DNA from: Chloroflexi bacterium HGW-Chloroflexi-6
GTDB taxonomy: Bacteria > Chloroflexota > Anaerolineae > Anaerolineales > Villigracilaceae
Assembly: GCA_002840685.1 (NCBI GenBank)
Contig: PHBU01000012.1
Coordinates: 145,800 to 209,799 of the forward strand
DNA: 64,000 nucleotides
Direction of reading: 5' to 3'
The notes under the pieces: generated by a model
The model's database searches: none
Seen by the model: only the letters and a program-made list of their open reading frames with translations
Told to the model about the DNA's origin: nothing
Position numbers and translations under genes: made by a program
Shown here: piece after piece, positions 1-8,831 of the stretch
Layout: every line of letters starts with the position of its first letter
Numbering within the stretch: position 1 is the stretch's first letter

Positions 1-1
1 A

Positions 2-3000
2 CGCGCCAAGGAAATGGGCATGCCCGCGCTGGCGATTACCGACCACGGCACGATGTTCGGCGCGATCGAGTTCTATAATGCTGCCAAAGATGCGGGCATC
101 AAACCCATCATCGGCGTTGAAACTTACATGGCTGCGCGCGGGATGAAGGACCGCGATTCCAAGCTGGATAAAAAGTCTTCGCATCTGCTACTGCTGGCTG
201 AGAATGAGGTCGGCTACAAAAACCTGCTCAAGATCACATCCGCCGCGCAGATGGAAGGCTTTTACTATTATCCGCGCATCGACCACGACTTTTTGGCCGC
301 CCATTCTGAAGGGCTGATCGCCACTTCGGGTTGTATGTCGGCTGAAATTCCGCGTCAGTTGATCGACGAAAAGCCCGAAGAAGCTGTGCGGCGCATGAAC
401 TGGTACTACGATGTTTTCGGCCCGGACCGCTTCTATGTCGAATTGCAGCATCACAACATTGCCGAGATCACCGAACTGAACCGCAAACTGGTTGAGCTGG
501 GCGCGAAGTATTCGGCCAAATTCGTTGCGACCAACGATGTTCACTATATCGAAGCCGACGATGCCCAGTACCAGGATGTGCTGCTTGCCATCCAGACCGG
601 CAAGCTGCTCAAAGATCCCGAACGGATGCGCTACGACAGCAAGACCTTCTACCTGCGCAGCCCGCAGGAGATGAGCCAGTTGTTTTCCGAGATCCCCGAA
701 GCGCTGAGCAACACCATCGAAATTGCCGAACGCTGCGAAGTGGATTTGGGTTTCAAGGGCTACCACCTGCCTGAGTTTGAATTCCCGGAAGGCTTTAGCG
801 CCGAAACCTACCTGCGCCACCTGTGCGAGATCGGCTTGGAGAAGCGCTATGGCTCTCACAAAGAAGATCCCGAGATTCGCGAGCGGCTCGATTTTGAGCT
901 GGGTGTCATCCATGAGATGGGGTTTGACGCCTACTTCCTGATCGTGTGGGACCTGTGCCGACACGCCGCTGAGAATAATATCTGGTACAACACGCGCGGT
1001 TCGGCGGCCGGCTCGATCGTCGCCTATACCCTGTTCATCACCCTGGTCGACCCGATCCATCATCATTTGCTCTTTGAGCGTTTCCTGAATCCGGGGCGTA
1101 TCTCGATGCCCGATATCGACCTCGACTTCCGCGATGATCGCCGGGCCGAGATGCTTGAATATTGCGCCCGCAAATACGGCGACGACAAGGTTGCCCAGAT
1201 CATCACCTTTGGCACCATGGCCGCCCGCGGAGCGCTGCGCGACGTGGCGCGTGTGATGGACGTCCCCATTTCGGATGTGGACAAAATCGCCAAGCTTGTG
1301 CCAAACGTGCCGGGCAAGCCGGTTTCGCTGACAGAAGCGCTCGAGCAGGTGCCAGACCTGAAGAAGATCTACGATACCGATGCCATCATGCGCTCGGTCA
1401 TCGATACCGCCATCCACATGGAAGGCGTCGTCCGCAATGCCGGGACTCACGCTGCCGGGGTGGTGATCGCCGACAAACCCCTGACCGAGTACCTGCCGAT
1501 TCACCGCCCGACCTCCAACGCCGAAGAAACGCCGATCAAGACCGTCACCCAGTTTGAAATGGGCATTCTCGATGGCATGGGCATGCTCAAGGTCGATTTC
1601 CTGGGCCTTTCCACCCTGACGGTCATGGCGCGCGCCTGCGATTTGATCCGCGAGCGCACCGGCAAGGAATACGATCTGAGCAACATCCCGACCGATGACC
1701 CGGCCACGTTTGAACTGCTCGGGCGCGGACAGACGGCTGGCGTATTCCAACTTGAAGGTACGGGGATGACCCGCTGGGTGGTCGAAATGAAACCCAGGAA
1801 TCTCGACAACATCATCGCCATGGTGGCGCTTTATCGCCCCGGCCCGATGGACTTCATCCCGTCTTATATTCGCCGTATGCACGGCGAAGAACCAATCGAT
1901 TATCGTCACAAATCCCTGGAGCCGATCTTTAGCGATACCTACGGCATCCCGGTCTATCAGGAGCAGATCATGCGCGCGGCGGTCGATATTGCCGGCTATT
2001 CGCGCTCCGAATCGGACGACCTGCGCAAGGCGATTTCCAAAAAGCAGGCCGATAAGATTGCCAAGCACAAAGAAAAGTTTATCAAGGGCGCGTCTGAAAA
2101 GACGATGGACAAAGCTACCGCCACGGCCATCTTCGAAGATTGGGAGAAGTTTGCGCGCTACGGCTTCAATAAGTGTTTGCCGGGCGATGTAGAAGTGCTG
2201 GATGCCGATACCGGGCGGCTGGTGCGGATTGAGGATATTTACTGCGGTTTGGCAAGCTTGCCCCATGTTCTATCCACAGATACTGAGAAATTGAGGCTGC
2301 GCCCGAGCCCTGTTTCCCGCGCTCTGGATAATGGAATCAAGCCTGTTTTCCGCCTGACCACTGCGCTCGGACGCCAGATTGAAGCAACGGCCAATCATCC
2401 TTTCTACACTTATGAAGGGTGGAAAGATCTCGACAATTTGCAGGCTGGCGAGCTGATCGCCGTTCCGCGTGTTTTGCCGATAGAAGGTAAAAATGAATGG
2501 CCTGACCATCAGGTTATCGCGCTTGGGCATCTTTTGGCCGAAGGAAATCTCTGTCATCCTCACTCGGTTTATTTTTATAATCAGGATGCTGTTCAGGTTC
2601 AAGACTTTGTTTCGGCAGCGGAAAAATTCAACAATGTTCATTGTTCAGTAAAAATGCACAAATCTACATGGTCGGTCTATGCGGGGCGCATTGAACGGGC
2701 GATTCCACCTGAAATATTTACCTGGTCGGGCGAGCTAGGCGTGCTTGGTAAAACAGCGCATCACAAAGAGATCCCTGCCGGTGTTTTTGAACTTGGTAAT
2801 CGACAGATTTCGATCCTTCTCAGCCGTATGTGGGAAGGCGATGGGCATCTTGACCCGCAAAGCCACTGCGCTTTTTATGCAACTGCCTCCGAACGTATGG
2901 CGCGTCAGATGCAGCATTTGTTTCTGCGGCTTGGCATTATCAGCCGTTTACGAAAAGTCACGTTCCCTTATAAAGAGGGGCGTACAGGCTGGCAATTGTA

Positions 3001-5098
3001 TATTACCGGTTACGATAACCTGTTTGCTTTTGCAGAAACAGCCGGCGTGTATTTCATCAGCCCCAAAAACCGCTCTGCAATGCAAGCTTTGTTAGCAGAA
3101 CGCCCGCTGCGTGTGATTGGCACAAAAGATATTGTACCGGTTGCCGCCAAGCAATTGGTCCGCAACGCCAAAGAGCGCAGTGGAATTACCTGGCTGGGGC
3201 TCAATGCACAAAGCGGTATCGCTCAGCGCGAGTTTTATCCGAGTCATACCGCGACCAAGCGTGGATTTACCCGCGAAACGATGGCCCGTTTGGCTGGTTA
3301 TTTTGATGATCCGGCCATGCGCCGGCTGAGCGATAACAATGTGTACTGGGATGAAATTGTCAGCATCGAGTATGTTGGCGAAAAACAAACCTACGATTTG
3401 GAAGTTCCCGGTGACCATAATTTTGTCGCCAATGACATTATTGTTCATAATAGCCATGCCGCTGACTATGGCCTGGTTGCCGTCCAGACCGCCTACCTGA
3501 AAGCCCATTACCCGGCCGAATACATGTCGGCCTTGATGACGGTCTTCAAAGACACCAGCGATAAAGTTGCGCTTTACATTTCAGATGCGCGCGCCATGGG
3601 CATTGAAGTCCTTTCGCCGGATGTCAACCGCTCGCGTTATTTTTTCAGCATCGAAGACTGCCCTGAAACCGGCAAGCCCGCCATCCGCTTCGGCATGGGC
3701 GCGGTCAAGAACGTCGGACAGGGACCGGTCGATGCCATCTTGCTGGCTCGCAAACAGGAAGATGTCGAAATCCCGTTTAAAGACATCAATGATTTCGCCC
3801 AACGCGTCGATTTGCGCACGGTTGGCAAACGCGCCCTGGAATGCCTGATCAAAGTCGGGGCATTCGACCAGTTTGGCAGCCGGGCCGGCATGCTGGCCGC
3901 CCTCGACCAGATGGTCGCTGCCTCCTCGTCTCACATGCGCGCCGCAGAGAGCGGACAAATGTCGATGTTCGGCGGCGCAAGCGGCTTGCAGGCTGAAAAT
4001 ATCCGTTTGCAGGAACTGCCAACCGACCGCAAAGACACCCTGGCCTGGGAGCGCGAACTGCTTGGGCTGTATCTCTCGGATCACCCGCTTTCGGCCTACA
4101 CTGATCTGCTGACCCGCGCCGTCAGCCACAACTCGATCACGCTTAACGATGCCGGCAATCAGGAACGGGTGCGCGTGGCCGGTCTGGTCGTTTCTTCGCG
4201 CGCCTTCAAAACAAAAAAAGACACCATGATGGGCTTTGTGACCCTTGAAGATATGCAGGGCAACATTGAGCTGGTCATTTTCCCAAAAACCTGGGATAAA
4301 TTCCGTCACCTGTGCGTCGATGGCAAAGTGATCGTTGTCGATGGCAAGGCCGACGGCACCACCCCGCCCAAGGTGCTGGTGGATGAGATCAAAACAGACG
4401 TGACCTTCTACGACAGCGTTGCCGCTGGCGACGAGTACCTGCCGCCCGCTCCGGGTTCAAACGGCGGAGCGCCCGCCCCGCGGCCTGCCCTCGTTAAACG
4501 ACCCGAACCTGCCCCGCGGGTGGTCCCGCGTCCGCAGCCTGCTCCCGTCAAAATTGCAGAACCGGCCGCCGATTACATCCCCGAGCCTGATGACGATGAC
4601 GGTTTCGACGATATGCCTCCGCCGCCCGAGGCCCCACCCGATTGGGACGATTTCATTCTGCCGGCAAAGCCCCTGGCGGCCGCGCCGCCTCCGCAGCCGG
4701 CTGCCCCGCTCGACGACATGTTGACCCTCGAGCAGTATGGCGGGCCCACCAACCCCAAACCTGCGCCGCCCGTATTCCAACCGGTCAGCCAGAAACCGAT
4801 CGTCCCACCCACCACCATCGAGACTCTGGACGACGGCCTGCCGCCGCGTATCATCACTGTTTATTTGCGTCCCAGCAGTGACCTGGTTCGCGACAGGCGC
4901 CGGATCAAGAACGTTTACGGCATTCTGATCTCGCACCCCGGCCGGGACCGTTTCTCGTTCTACGTCACCGAAGAGGGCCGCGGGCATCTGATCGACTTCC
5001 CCAACGACACGACCCGCATCTGCGTCGAAATGCTCGACCGCCTGAAGAAGCTGCTCGGCAGCGAAGACTGGCGCATCGAGGAGATCCAATACCAGTAA
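2..5098 (+). CDS. dnaE: DNA polymerase III alpha subunit, 5'-truncated, intein-containing
   Basis: Replicative DNA polymerase catalytic subunit (family C). The reading frame is open from base 2, so roughly the first tens of residues lie outside the window. The N-terminal PHP domain shows TDHG (about 32-50). The palm carries PDIDLDF (1109-1129) and KVDFLGL (1589-1609), which hold the expected catalytic aspartates. An in-frame intein (2174-3451) separates GFNK from SHAADYG. After it come the fingers and tandem HhH region, then QMSMF (3956-3970), which fits the internal beta-clamp-binding motif of DnaE, then an OB-fold (about 4170-4400). A Pro/Ala-rich linker (about 4440-4830) leads to an extra 85-residue C-terminal segment, so the mature protein is longer than a typical DnaE. 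The family is certain; the role of the extra tail is not known to me. Confidence 0.97.
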   Translation, partial: RAKEMGMPALAITDHGTMFGAIEFYNAAKDAGIKPIIGVETYMAARGMKDRDSKLDKKSSHLLLLAENEVGYKNLLKITSAAQMEGFYYYPRIDHDFLAAHSEGLIATSGCMSAEIPRQLIDEKPEEAVRRMNWYYDVFGPDRFYVELQHHNIAEITELNRKLVELGAKYSAKFVATNDVHYIEADDAQYQDVLLAIQTGKLLKDPERMRYDSKTFYLRSPQEMSQLFSEIPEALSNTIEIAERCEVDLGFKGYHLPEFEFPEGFSAETYLRHLCEIGLEKRYGSHKEDPEIRERLDFELGVIHEMGFDAYFLIVWDLCRHAAENNIWYNTRGSAAGSIVAYTLFITLVDPIHHHLLFERFLNPGRISMPDIDLDFRDDRRAEMLEYCARKYGDDKVAQIITFGTMAARGALRDVARVMDVPISDVDKIAKLVPNVPGKPVSLTEALEQVPDLKKIYDTDAIMRSVIDTAIHMEGVVRNAGTHAAGVVIADKPLTEYLPIHRPTSNAEETPIKTVTQFEMGILDGMGMLKVDFLGLSTLTVMARACDLIRERTGKEYDLSNIPTDDPATFELLGRGQTAGVFQLEGTGMTRWVVEMKPRNLDNIIAMVALYRPGPMDFIPSYIRRMHGEEPIDYRHKSLEPIFSDTYGIPVYQEQIMRAAVDIAGYSRSESDDLRKAISKKQADKIAKHKEKFIKGASEKTMDKATATAIFEDWEKFARYGFNKCLPGDVEVLDADTGRLVRIEDIYCGLASLPHVLSTDTEKLRLRPSPVSRALDNGIKPVFRLTTALGRQIEATANHPFYTYEGWKDLDNLQAGELIAVPRVLPIEGKNEWPDHQVIALGHLLAEGNLCHPHSVYFYNQDAVQVQDFVSAAEKFNNVHCSVKMHKSTWSVYAGRIERAIPPEIFTWSGELGVLGKTAHHKEIPAGVFELGNRQISILLSRMWEGDGHLDPQSHCAFYATASERMARQMQHLFLRLGIISRLRKVTFPYKEGRTGWQLYITGYDNLFAFAETAGVYFISPKNRSAMQALLAERPLRVIGTKDIVPVAAKQLVRNAKERSGITWLGLNAQSGIAQREFYPSHTATKRGFTRETMARLAGYFDDPAMRRLSDNNVYWDEIVSIEYVGEKQTYDLEVPGDHNFVANDIIVHNSHAADYGLVAVQTAYLKAHYPAEYMSALMTVFKDTSDKVALYISDARAMGIEVLSPDVNRSRYFFSIEDCPETGKPAIRFGMGAVKNVGQGPVDAILLARKQEDVEIPFKDINDFAQRVDLRTVGKRALECLIKVGAFDQFGSRAGMLAALDQMVAASSSHMRAAESGQMSMFGGASGLQAENIRLQELPTDRKDTLAWERELLGLYLSDHPLSAYTDLLTRAVSHNSITLNDAGNQERVRVAGLVVSSRAFKTKKDTMMGFVTLEDMQGNIELVIFPKTWDKFRHLCVDGKVIVVDGKADGTTPPKVLVDEIKTDVTFYDSVAAGDEYLPPAPGSNGGAPAPRPALVKRPEPAPRVVPRPQPAPVKIAEPAADYIPEPDDDDGFDDMPPPPEAPPDWDDFILPAKPLAAAPPPQPAAPLDDMLTLEQYGGPTNPKPAPPVFQPVSQKPIVPPTTIETLDDGLPPRIITVYLRPSSDLVRDRRRIKNVYGILISHPGRDRFSFYVTEEGRGHLIDFPNDTTRICVEMLDRLKKLLGSEDWRIEEIQYQ
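2174..3451 (+). mobile_element. DnaE intein with LAGLIDADG homing endonuclease domain
   Basis: A 426-codon in-frame insertion. It starts with Cys1 (CLPGDVEVLDADTG, block A), has a block B with TANHPFY, and ends NFVANDIIVHN (blocks F/G, His-Asn), followed by Ser as the +1 residue. These are all the residues needed for protein splicing. Two LAGLIDADG-type dodecapeptides are visible: LGHLLAEGN (near 2522-2548) and LLSRMWEGDGH (near 2816-2848), so the homing endonuclease domain appears intact. Base composition is visibly more AT-rich than the flanking exteins from about 2270 on, consistent with lateral acquisition. The junction FNK/SHA lies three residues downstream of the Y/CFNK site of cyanobacterial split DnaE inteins. 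Confidence 0.95.
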
Positions 5099-5123
5099 TA
5101 TAAAGGTGACAGTCACCTTTATA
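5099..5123. repeat. Perfect palindrome directly after dnaE stop
   Basis: Two 12-nt arms (TATAAAGGTGAC and its complement) around a single base begin right after the dnaE stop codon. It could fold as a 3'-end hairpin or serve as a protein-binding palindrome. Confidence 0.6.
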
Positions 5124-5133
5124 GATAAACTGC

Positions 5134-5160
5134 AAAAACCGCCAGAGTTGGCGGTTTTTT
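5134..5160 (+). terminator. Rho-independent terminator of dnaE
   Basis: Stem CCGCC/GGCGG with an AGAGTT loop, flanked by A5 and followed by T6. It lies 35 bases after the dnaE stop codon. Confidence 0.85.
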
Positions 5161-5193
5161 ATTGCAGAGCGAGATATTATCTCGCTCTGCAAT
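5161..5193. repeat. 15-bp inverted repeat
   Basis: Perfect 15-nt arms (ATTGCAGAGCGAGAT and its complement) around a 3-base loop, directly adjoining the dnaE terminator and just before the next gene. It has no U-tract of its own. It is either a second hairpin or part of the next gene's promoter region. Confidence 0.55.
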
Positions 5194-5244
5194 TGACTCT
5201 ATTTGTATAATAAATTAATCATCCTTATCAGTGGAGGAAACCTT

Positions 5245-5733
5245 ATGGACGTGAGCGCATTTTATTCCCTGTTCAGCGCAACCTGCTTTGCCCTGGTCGG
5301 CCTGTGGTGGAATGTGGTCGAAAAACGCCAGGAGTGGTTCAAAGACGAAGCCATGAAAACCATCGCGGGCGGCGTTTATCTTTCCTTTCTGCTGCCCGGC
5401 CTGATGGGCCTCGGCGCGCAGATCGGCGGAGAGAACGGCTTTTTGTGGCGGCTGGCTTTTGCGGTTGGCTCGGGTTTTGGCATTTTCTACACCTTCAAAC
5501 TGCTCGACAAAACAAAAAACGGACCCTACACTGGTCCGTTTCGGCGCAACCGCTGGCTGGTTGTCGTGATCTATGGCTTTATCCTGCTCGGTTCGCTTGG
5601 GTTTGATTTCATTTTTACCTTGGTCAACATCCAGCCTTTGCAGGTTGAAGCCTTCTGGCTGTGCCTGCTGATCTTGCTCGGTCACGGCCTGGCCTGGGAC
5701 TTTTTGACCCAGCCCAAGGCGGCGCAGGTTTAA
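5245..5733 (+). CDS. Small multi-pass membrane protein, unrecognised
   Basis: A 162-residue hydrophobic protein with about five predicted membrane segments (around residues 7-24, 40-58, 68-85, 103-124 and 133-152). I chose the ATG at 5245 because GGAGG lies 6-9 bases upstream; the frame could also open at a TTG at 5203. It stands alone between dnaE and the convergent tetR-like gene, whose end is only 4 bases away. I recognise no family motif. Confidence 0.75.
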   Translation: MDVSAFYSLFSATCFALVGLWWNVVEKRQEWFKDEAMKTIAGGVYLSFLLPGLMGLGAQIGGENGFLWRLAFAVGSGFGIFYTFKLLDKTKNGPYTGPFRRNRWLVVVIYGFILLGSLGFDFIFTLVNIQPLQVEAFWLCLLILLGHGLAWDFLTQPKAAQV

Positions 5734-5737
5734 TTCT

Positions 5738-6307
5738 TTATCCTTCGAGATGTGAGTCAATCAACACCCGCGCGGCTTGGGCAACATGCGCAGCGGGGTT
5801 TTGTGTGCCAAACATGCGTGCCGCCATGTAAGCGCCATCCATTAAAAGAAAGAGTTGATCAGCAAGCGCTTCGGGGTTGGATGCGCTTGCTTCTTTTGCC
5901 AGTTGATGGAACCGCGCGCGCACAGATTGCTTATGTTCGAGCGCGACCTGGTGACCCGGATAATCTGTTTCAGGGTATTCAGTGGCGATGTTGAGGAAGG
6001 GACAGCCGTAACAGGCGGGGGTTGTTACATAATCTTGCAAGCCTTGAAAGAATGCCAGTAATTTTTCGCGTGGGGTCAGCGCATCTTTTGTGGACTGTTC
6101 AAAATAATTCCAAAACTCATCATTGCTGTCTTTGAGATAAGCAACGATCAAATCATCTTTAGATGGGTAGTGGCGATACAGGGTCATCTTGCCAATGCCT
6201 GATTCTGCGGCAATCGTATCCACGCCAACGGCGCGATAACCGTGTTGATAGAATAAACGCGCCGCGGTTTGGAATACTTTATCTTTTGGGGTGACTTCGG
6301 TTTTCAT
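5738..6307 (-). CDS. TetR/AcrR-family transcriptional repressor
   Basis: A 189-residue one-component repressor. The N-terminal helix-turn-helix is plain (DTIAAESGIGKMTLYRHYPS, residues about 31-50), followed by an all-helical ligand-binding domain containing a Cys pair (ACYGCPF). The start is set at MKTEVTPKD; the open frame upstream runs back through the operator region and is not expected to be translated. It is divergent from the oxidoreductase at 6421. Two near-identical palindromes lie in the intergenic region, so it probably represses the neighbouring operon and itself. The inducer is unknown. Confidence 0.92.
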   Translation of the reverse strand: MKTEVTPKDKVFQTAARLFYQHGYRAVGVDTIAAESGIGKMTLYRHYPSKDDLIVAYLKDSNDEFWNYFEQSTKDALTPREKLLAFFQGLQDYVTTPACYGCPFLNIATEYPETDYPGHQVALEHKQSVRARFHQLAKEASASNPEALADQLFLLMDGAYMAARMFGTQNPAAHVAQAARVLIDSHLEG

Positions 6308-6319
6308 AGTATTTGCCTC

Positions 6320-6349
6320 TTGACACGATACAGGTCTGTATTGTATGAT
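6320..6349 (+). promoter_or_regulatory. Sigma-70 promoter of the oxidoreductase operon
   Basis: TTGACA (6320-6325), an 18-bp spacer, then TATGAT (6344-6349). Expected transcription start is near 6356. Confidence 0.75.
6326..6343. promoter_or_regulatory. TetR-family operator O1
   Basis: CGATACAGGTCTGTATTG is an imperfect palindrome that differs from O2 at two positions. It fills the spacer between the -35 and -10 boxes exactly. Confidence 0.75.
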
Positions 6350-6358
6350 TGGACCATT

Positions 6359-6376
6359 CGATACAGATCTGTATCG
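6359..6376. promoter_or_regulatory. TetR-family operator O2
   Basis: CGATACAGATCTGTATCG is a perfect 18-bp palindrome at the expected transcription start, 33 bp centre to centre from O1. Confidence 0.8.
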
Positions 6377-6420
6377 TAACATATTTTGTAAATTTCCACA
6401 ACCGGAAAAGGAGTCACACA

Positions 6421-7104
6421 ATGAAAATCGGAGTTTTCGGAACAAGCATGGTCGGTCAGGCCATCAGCGGTAAACTGGCGGAACTTGGGCATGATGTAAT
6501 GGTCGGCACGCGCGATGTGGCCGCAACACAGGCAAAAACTGAACCTCATCCCTACGGGTTTCCGGCATTCAGCGTGTGGCAGAAGGAACATGCGAACGTC
6601 AAACTCGGAACCTTTGCTGATGCGGCCAAACACGGTGAAGTTTTGTTCAATGCAACCAACGGCACAGGTTCGTTGGCCGCACTCAAACTGGCCGGTGAAT
6701 CTAACCTGAATGGCAAGCTGCTGGTGGACATTGCCAACCCGCTGGATTTCTCGCACGGCAATCCACCCTCGCTTTCCGTGTCCAACACCGATTCGTTGGG
6801 TGAGCAGATCCAGCGCGCTTATCCAAACGTAAACGTGGTGAAGACGCTTAATACCGTGACCGCATTCCTGATGGTCAACCCCGGTCTGGTGGCCAACGCT
6901 GATCACACCATGTTTGTGTGCGGCAACGATGTGGCCGCCAAGGCACAGGTGACTGAGTGGCTCAAAGACTGGTTCGGCTGGAAAGATGTGATCGATCTGG
7001 GCGACATTACGAGCGCGCGCGGCACAGAGATGTATCTGCCCATTTGGCTCAGGTTGTGGGGTGCGCTCGGAACGGGCATGTTCAATGTCAAGATCGTGAA
7101 ATAA
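6421..7104 (+). CDS. NADPH-dependent F420 reductase-like NAD(P)-binding oxidoreductase
   Basis: A 227-residue Rossmann-fold protein. The N-terminus MKIGVFGTSMVGQAISGKL is the dinucleotide-binding beta-alpha-beta turn, followed by the TRD motif typical of NADP preference. The overall layout matches the F420H2:NADP+ oxidoreductase / NADP-binding group (COG2085 type). The start at 6421 has GGAAAAGGAG upstream. It is the first gene of a two-gene operon with an aldo/keto reductase, behind a TetR-controlled promoter. This suggests a redox or detoxification response, but the substrate cannot be told from sequence. Confidence 0.88.
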   Translation: MKIGVFGTSMVGQAISGKLAELGHDVMVGTRDVAATQAKTEPHPYGFPAFSVWQKEHANVKLGTFADAAKHGEVLFNATNGTGSLAALKLAGESNLNGKLLVDIANPLDFSHGNPPSLSVSNTDSLGEQIQRAYPNVNVVKTLNTVTAFLMVNPGLVANADHTMFVCGNDVAAKAQVTEWLKDWFGWKDVIDLGDITSARGTEMYLPIWLRLWGALGTGMFNVKIVK

Positions 7105-7116
7105 GGAAAATGAAAG

Positions 7117-8079
7117 ATGGAACACAAAACATTGTTAGGCCAAAGCGCTTTACAAGTCTCGAGAATGGGAGTCGGAGCAATGACATGGGGCGATCCGAAA
7201 GGATTGGCGCGCTTTCACCCTGCCAAGACGGCTTATGGCGGCGCAGATGGATTTGAGGAGGAGCAGCGTGCGCTTGAGTTGAGCATTGAAGCCGGCGTGA
7301 ATTTATTCGATACGGCCGCGATGTACAGCGGCGGCGCATCAGAACGGCGCGTGGGAGAATTGGCGCGCGGAAAGGATATTTTTATCGCTACGAAATATCC
7401 ATCCGGTTTTTCTTTTCGCGTCGAAGATTTTCCAAAGGAACTTGAAGCAAGCCTTGCGCGGCTGGGGCGCGATTCGATTGATCTTTACCAGCATCATTTC
7501 CCCAACGCGCGGCTTTCGATTCCCAAATTGATGGGTTTGGTGGCAGATGCCGTAGAAGCGGGAAAAGTGAAGGCGGTTGGTGTCAGTAATTATTCTGCCG
7601 AGCAAATGCGGGAGGCGCACGCGGCGCTTGCCCAGCGTGGGATTGCGCTCGCGTCGAACCAGGTCGAATATTCGCTTTTGCATCGCAAGCCAGAAGTGGA
7701 TGGCGTGCTGGATGCCTGCCGCGAGCTGGGAATCACGCTCATCGCCTATTCCCCGCTGGCGGGCGGCAGGTTGACGGGCAAGTATTCCGCGCACAACCGG
7801 GCGGGCGGATTCTTCAGGCGCATCTTGCCTCAATATAACCGCAAAGCAATGGATGCGCTTCAGCCTGTCGTCGAACTTCTGCGTGAGATTGGCGAGCGTT
7901 ATTCAAAGACGCCCAGCCAGGTTGCCCTACGTTGGCTGATCGAAAACCCAACTGTGCTTCCCATCCCGGGTGCCAAGAATGGCAAACAGGCAAAGGATAA
8001 TGCCGGTGCGCTGACGTTCTCCCTGACTGCCGATGAAATTGAGTCGCTCAACCAATTGACCCTGGCCTGGAGGGTTTAA
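7117..8079 (+). CDS. Aldo/keto reductase
   Basis: A 320-residue NADPH-dependent (beta/alpha)8 oxidoreductase. The catalytic tetrad is visible: Asp65 (NLFDTA), Tyr70 (AMYSGG), Lys93 (ATKYP) and a His in LYQHHFP (126/127). The C-terminal cofactor-binding segment reads PIPGAKNGKQAKDNAGAL. It follows the F420 reductase-like gene by 12 bases and should share its TetR-controlled promoter. The carbonyl substrate is unknown. Confidence 0.95.
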   Translation: MEHKTLLGQSALQVSRMGVGAMTWGDPKGLARFHPAKTAYGGADGFEEEQRALELSIEAGVNLFDTAAMYSGGASERRVGELARGKDIFIATKYPSGFSFRVEDFPKELEASLARLGRDSIDLYQHHFPNARLSIPKLMGLVADAVEAGKVKAVGVSNYSAEQMREAHAALAQRGIALASNQVEYSLLHRKPEVDGVLDACRELGITLIAYSPLAGGRLTGKYSAHNRAGGFFRRILPQYNRKAMDALQPVVELLREIGERYSKTPSQVALRWLIENPTVLPIPGAKNGKQAKDNAGALTFSLTADEIESLNQLTLAWRV

Positions 8080-8115
8080 CCGCCGTGATTTTGCTGCACG
8101 CCAACGTTCAGCCCT

Positions 8116-8676
8116 TTAAAAAAGAAATGGCACAAACCTTTTGGTTCGGCTCATGTAGGTTTGATATTCCTGCCCGAAGAAACGCATGCATTCAGTCTCG
8201 TCAGCGCGGGCCGTGGCGACCAGGAAAAGTGTCGCAGCCGAAGCCAATAATGCCGCTGGCCAGCTGAGCGACTTGAAAAATATGCCCCAGGTTAGAAATA
8301 ACAGCGAGCTGTAAAGCGGATGCCGAATGTAGCGATAAACCCCGGTCGTGACCGGGCTGGATGTTTTTTCAAAAGCGAGCAGCTGCGGTTCCGCCTCCCG
8401 CCGCGCATTGGGTTTGCCCCTGGAGATCAAGGCGCGAACCCCAAACACCAGCGGGATCAGCGAAACGATGAGCAGGGACCAGGAAATCAATTGATGCCAG
8501 GATAACGGGGACTGGAACCAAACATCCATATTGAGCAGGAAGAGCGCAAGGATCAACTCCCAGGCAAAGAAACGATAGAAGCCATGCGAGCGCGGCACGT
8601 GCAATGAGGCGCGCGAAATATAGACAAGTCCTGCCGAACCCACTGCGAAGGCGAATAACTTGAACATATCCGGCAT
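8116..8676 (-). CDS. Isoprenylcysteine methyltransferase-like (PEMT/ICMT family) membrane methyltransferase
   Basis: A 186-residue membrane protein with about five hydrophobic segments. Its C-terminal half carries the family signature: TGVYRYIRHPLYSS, then a helix, then ETECMRFFGQEYQTYMSRT. These are the SAM-binding RHP and the acidic E...Y segments seen in phospholipid/isoprenylcysteine methyltransferases. Bacterial members are often of unknown substrate. It ends 36 bases from the convergent aldo/keto reductase. Confidence 0.85.
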   Translation of the reverse strand: MPDMFKLFAFAVGSAGLVYISRASLHVPRSHGFYRFFAWELILALFLLNMDVWFQSPLSWHQLISWSLLIVSLIPLVFGVRALISRGKPNARREAEPQLLAFEKTSSPVTTGVYRYIRHPLYSSLLFLTWGIFFKSLSWPAALLASAATLFLVATARADETECMRFFGQEYQTYMSRTKRFVPFLF

Positions 8677-8831
8677 TCCTTCCTGAGTGAATATTCGATC
8701 AGTTGCGCGGCCAGCAGATGGGGGAGTTCCGTTCGAGCAGAAAAATCATAAGGCGACAGGCTAGGGAAAGTTGCTTGACCGCGAAGTGTCCAGTGCCGTT
8801 ACGTGCGTGAGGCCGGGTTGAACTATGGTTT
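8677..8831. other. Intergenic stretch, no gene seen
   Basis: Contains no credible ORF, promoter or hairpin. A GTTGAAC heptamer (8817-8823) matches the GTTRRRY core consensus but has no matching partner, so I do not call a site here. Confidence 0.4.

Noticed and set aside
188..2266. Long minus-strand open frame (692 codons) opposite dnaE
   Set aside because: Shadow of the dnaE coding strand; no start signal or family features, and dnaE on the plus strand is certain.
5203..5244. Upstream TTG start for the membrane protein
   Set aside because: The ATG at 5245 has a well-spaced Shine-Dalgarno; the TTG has none and overlaps a -10-like TATAAT (5206-5211).
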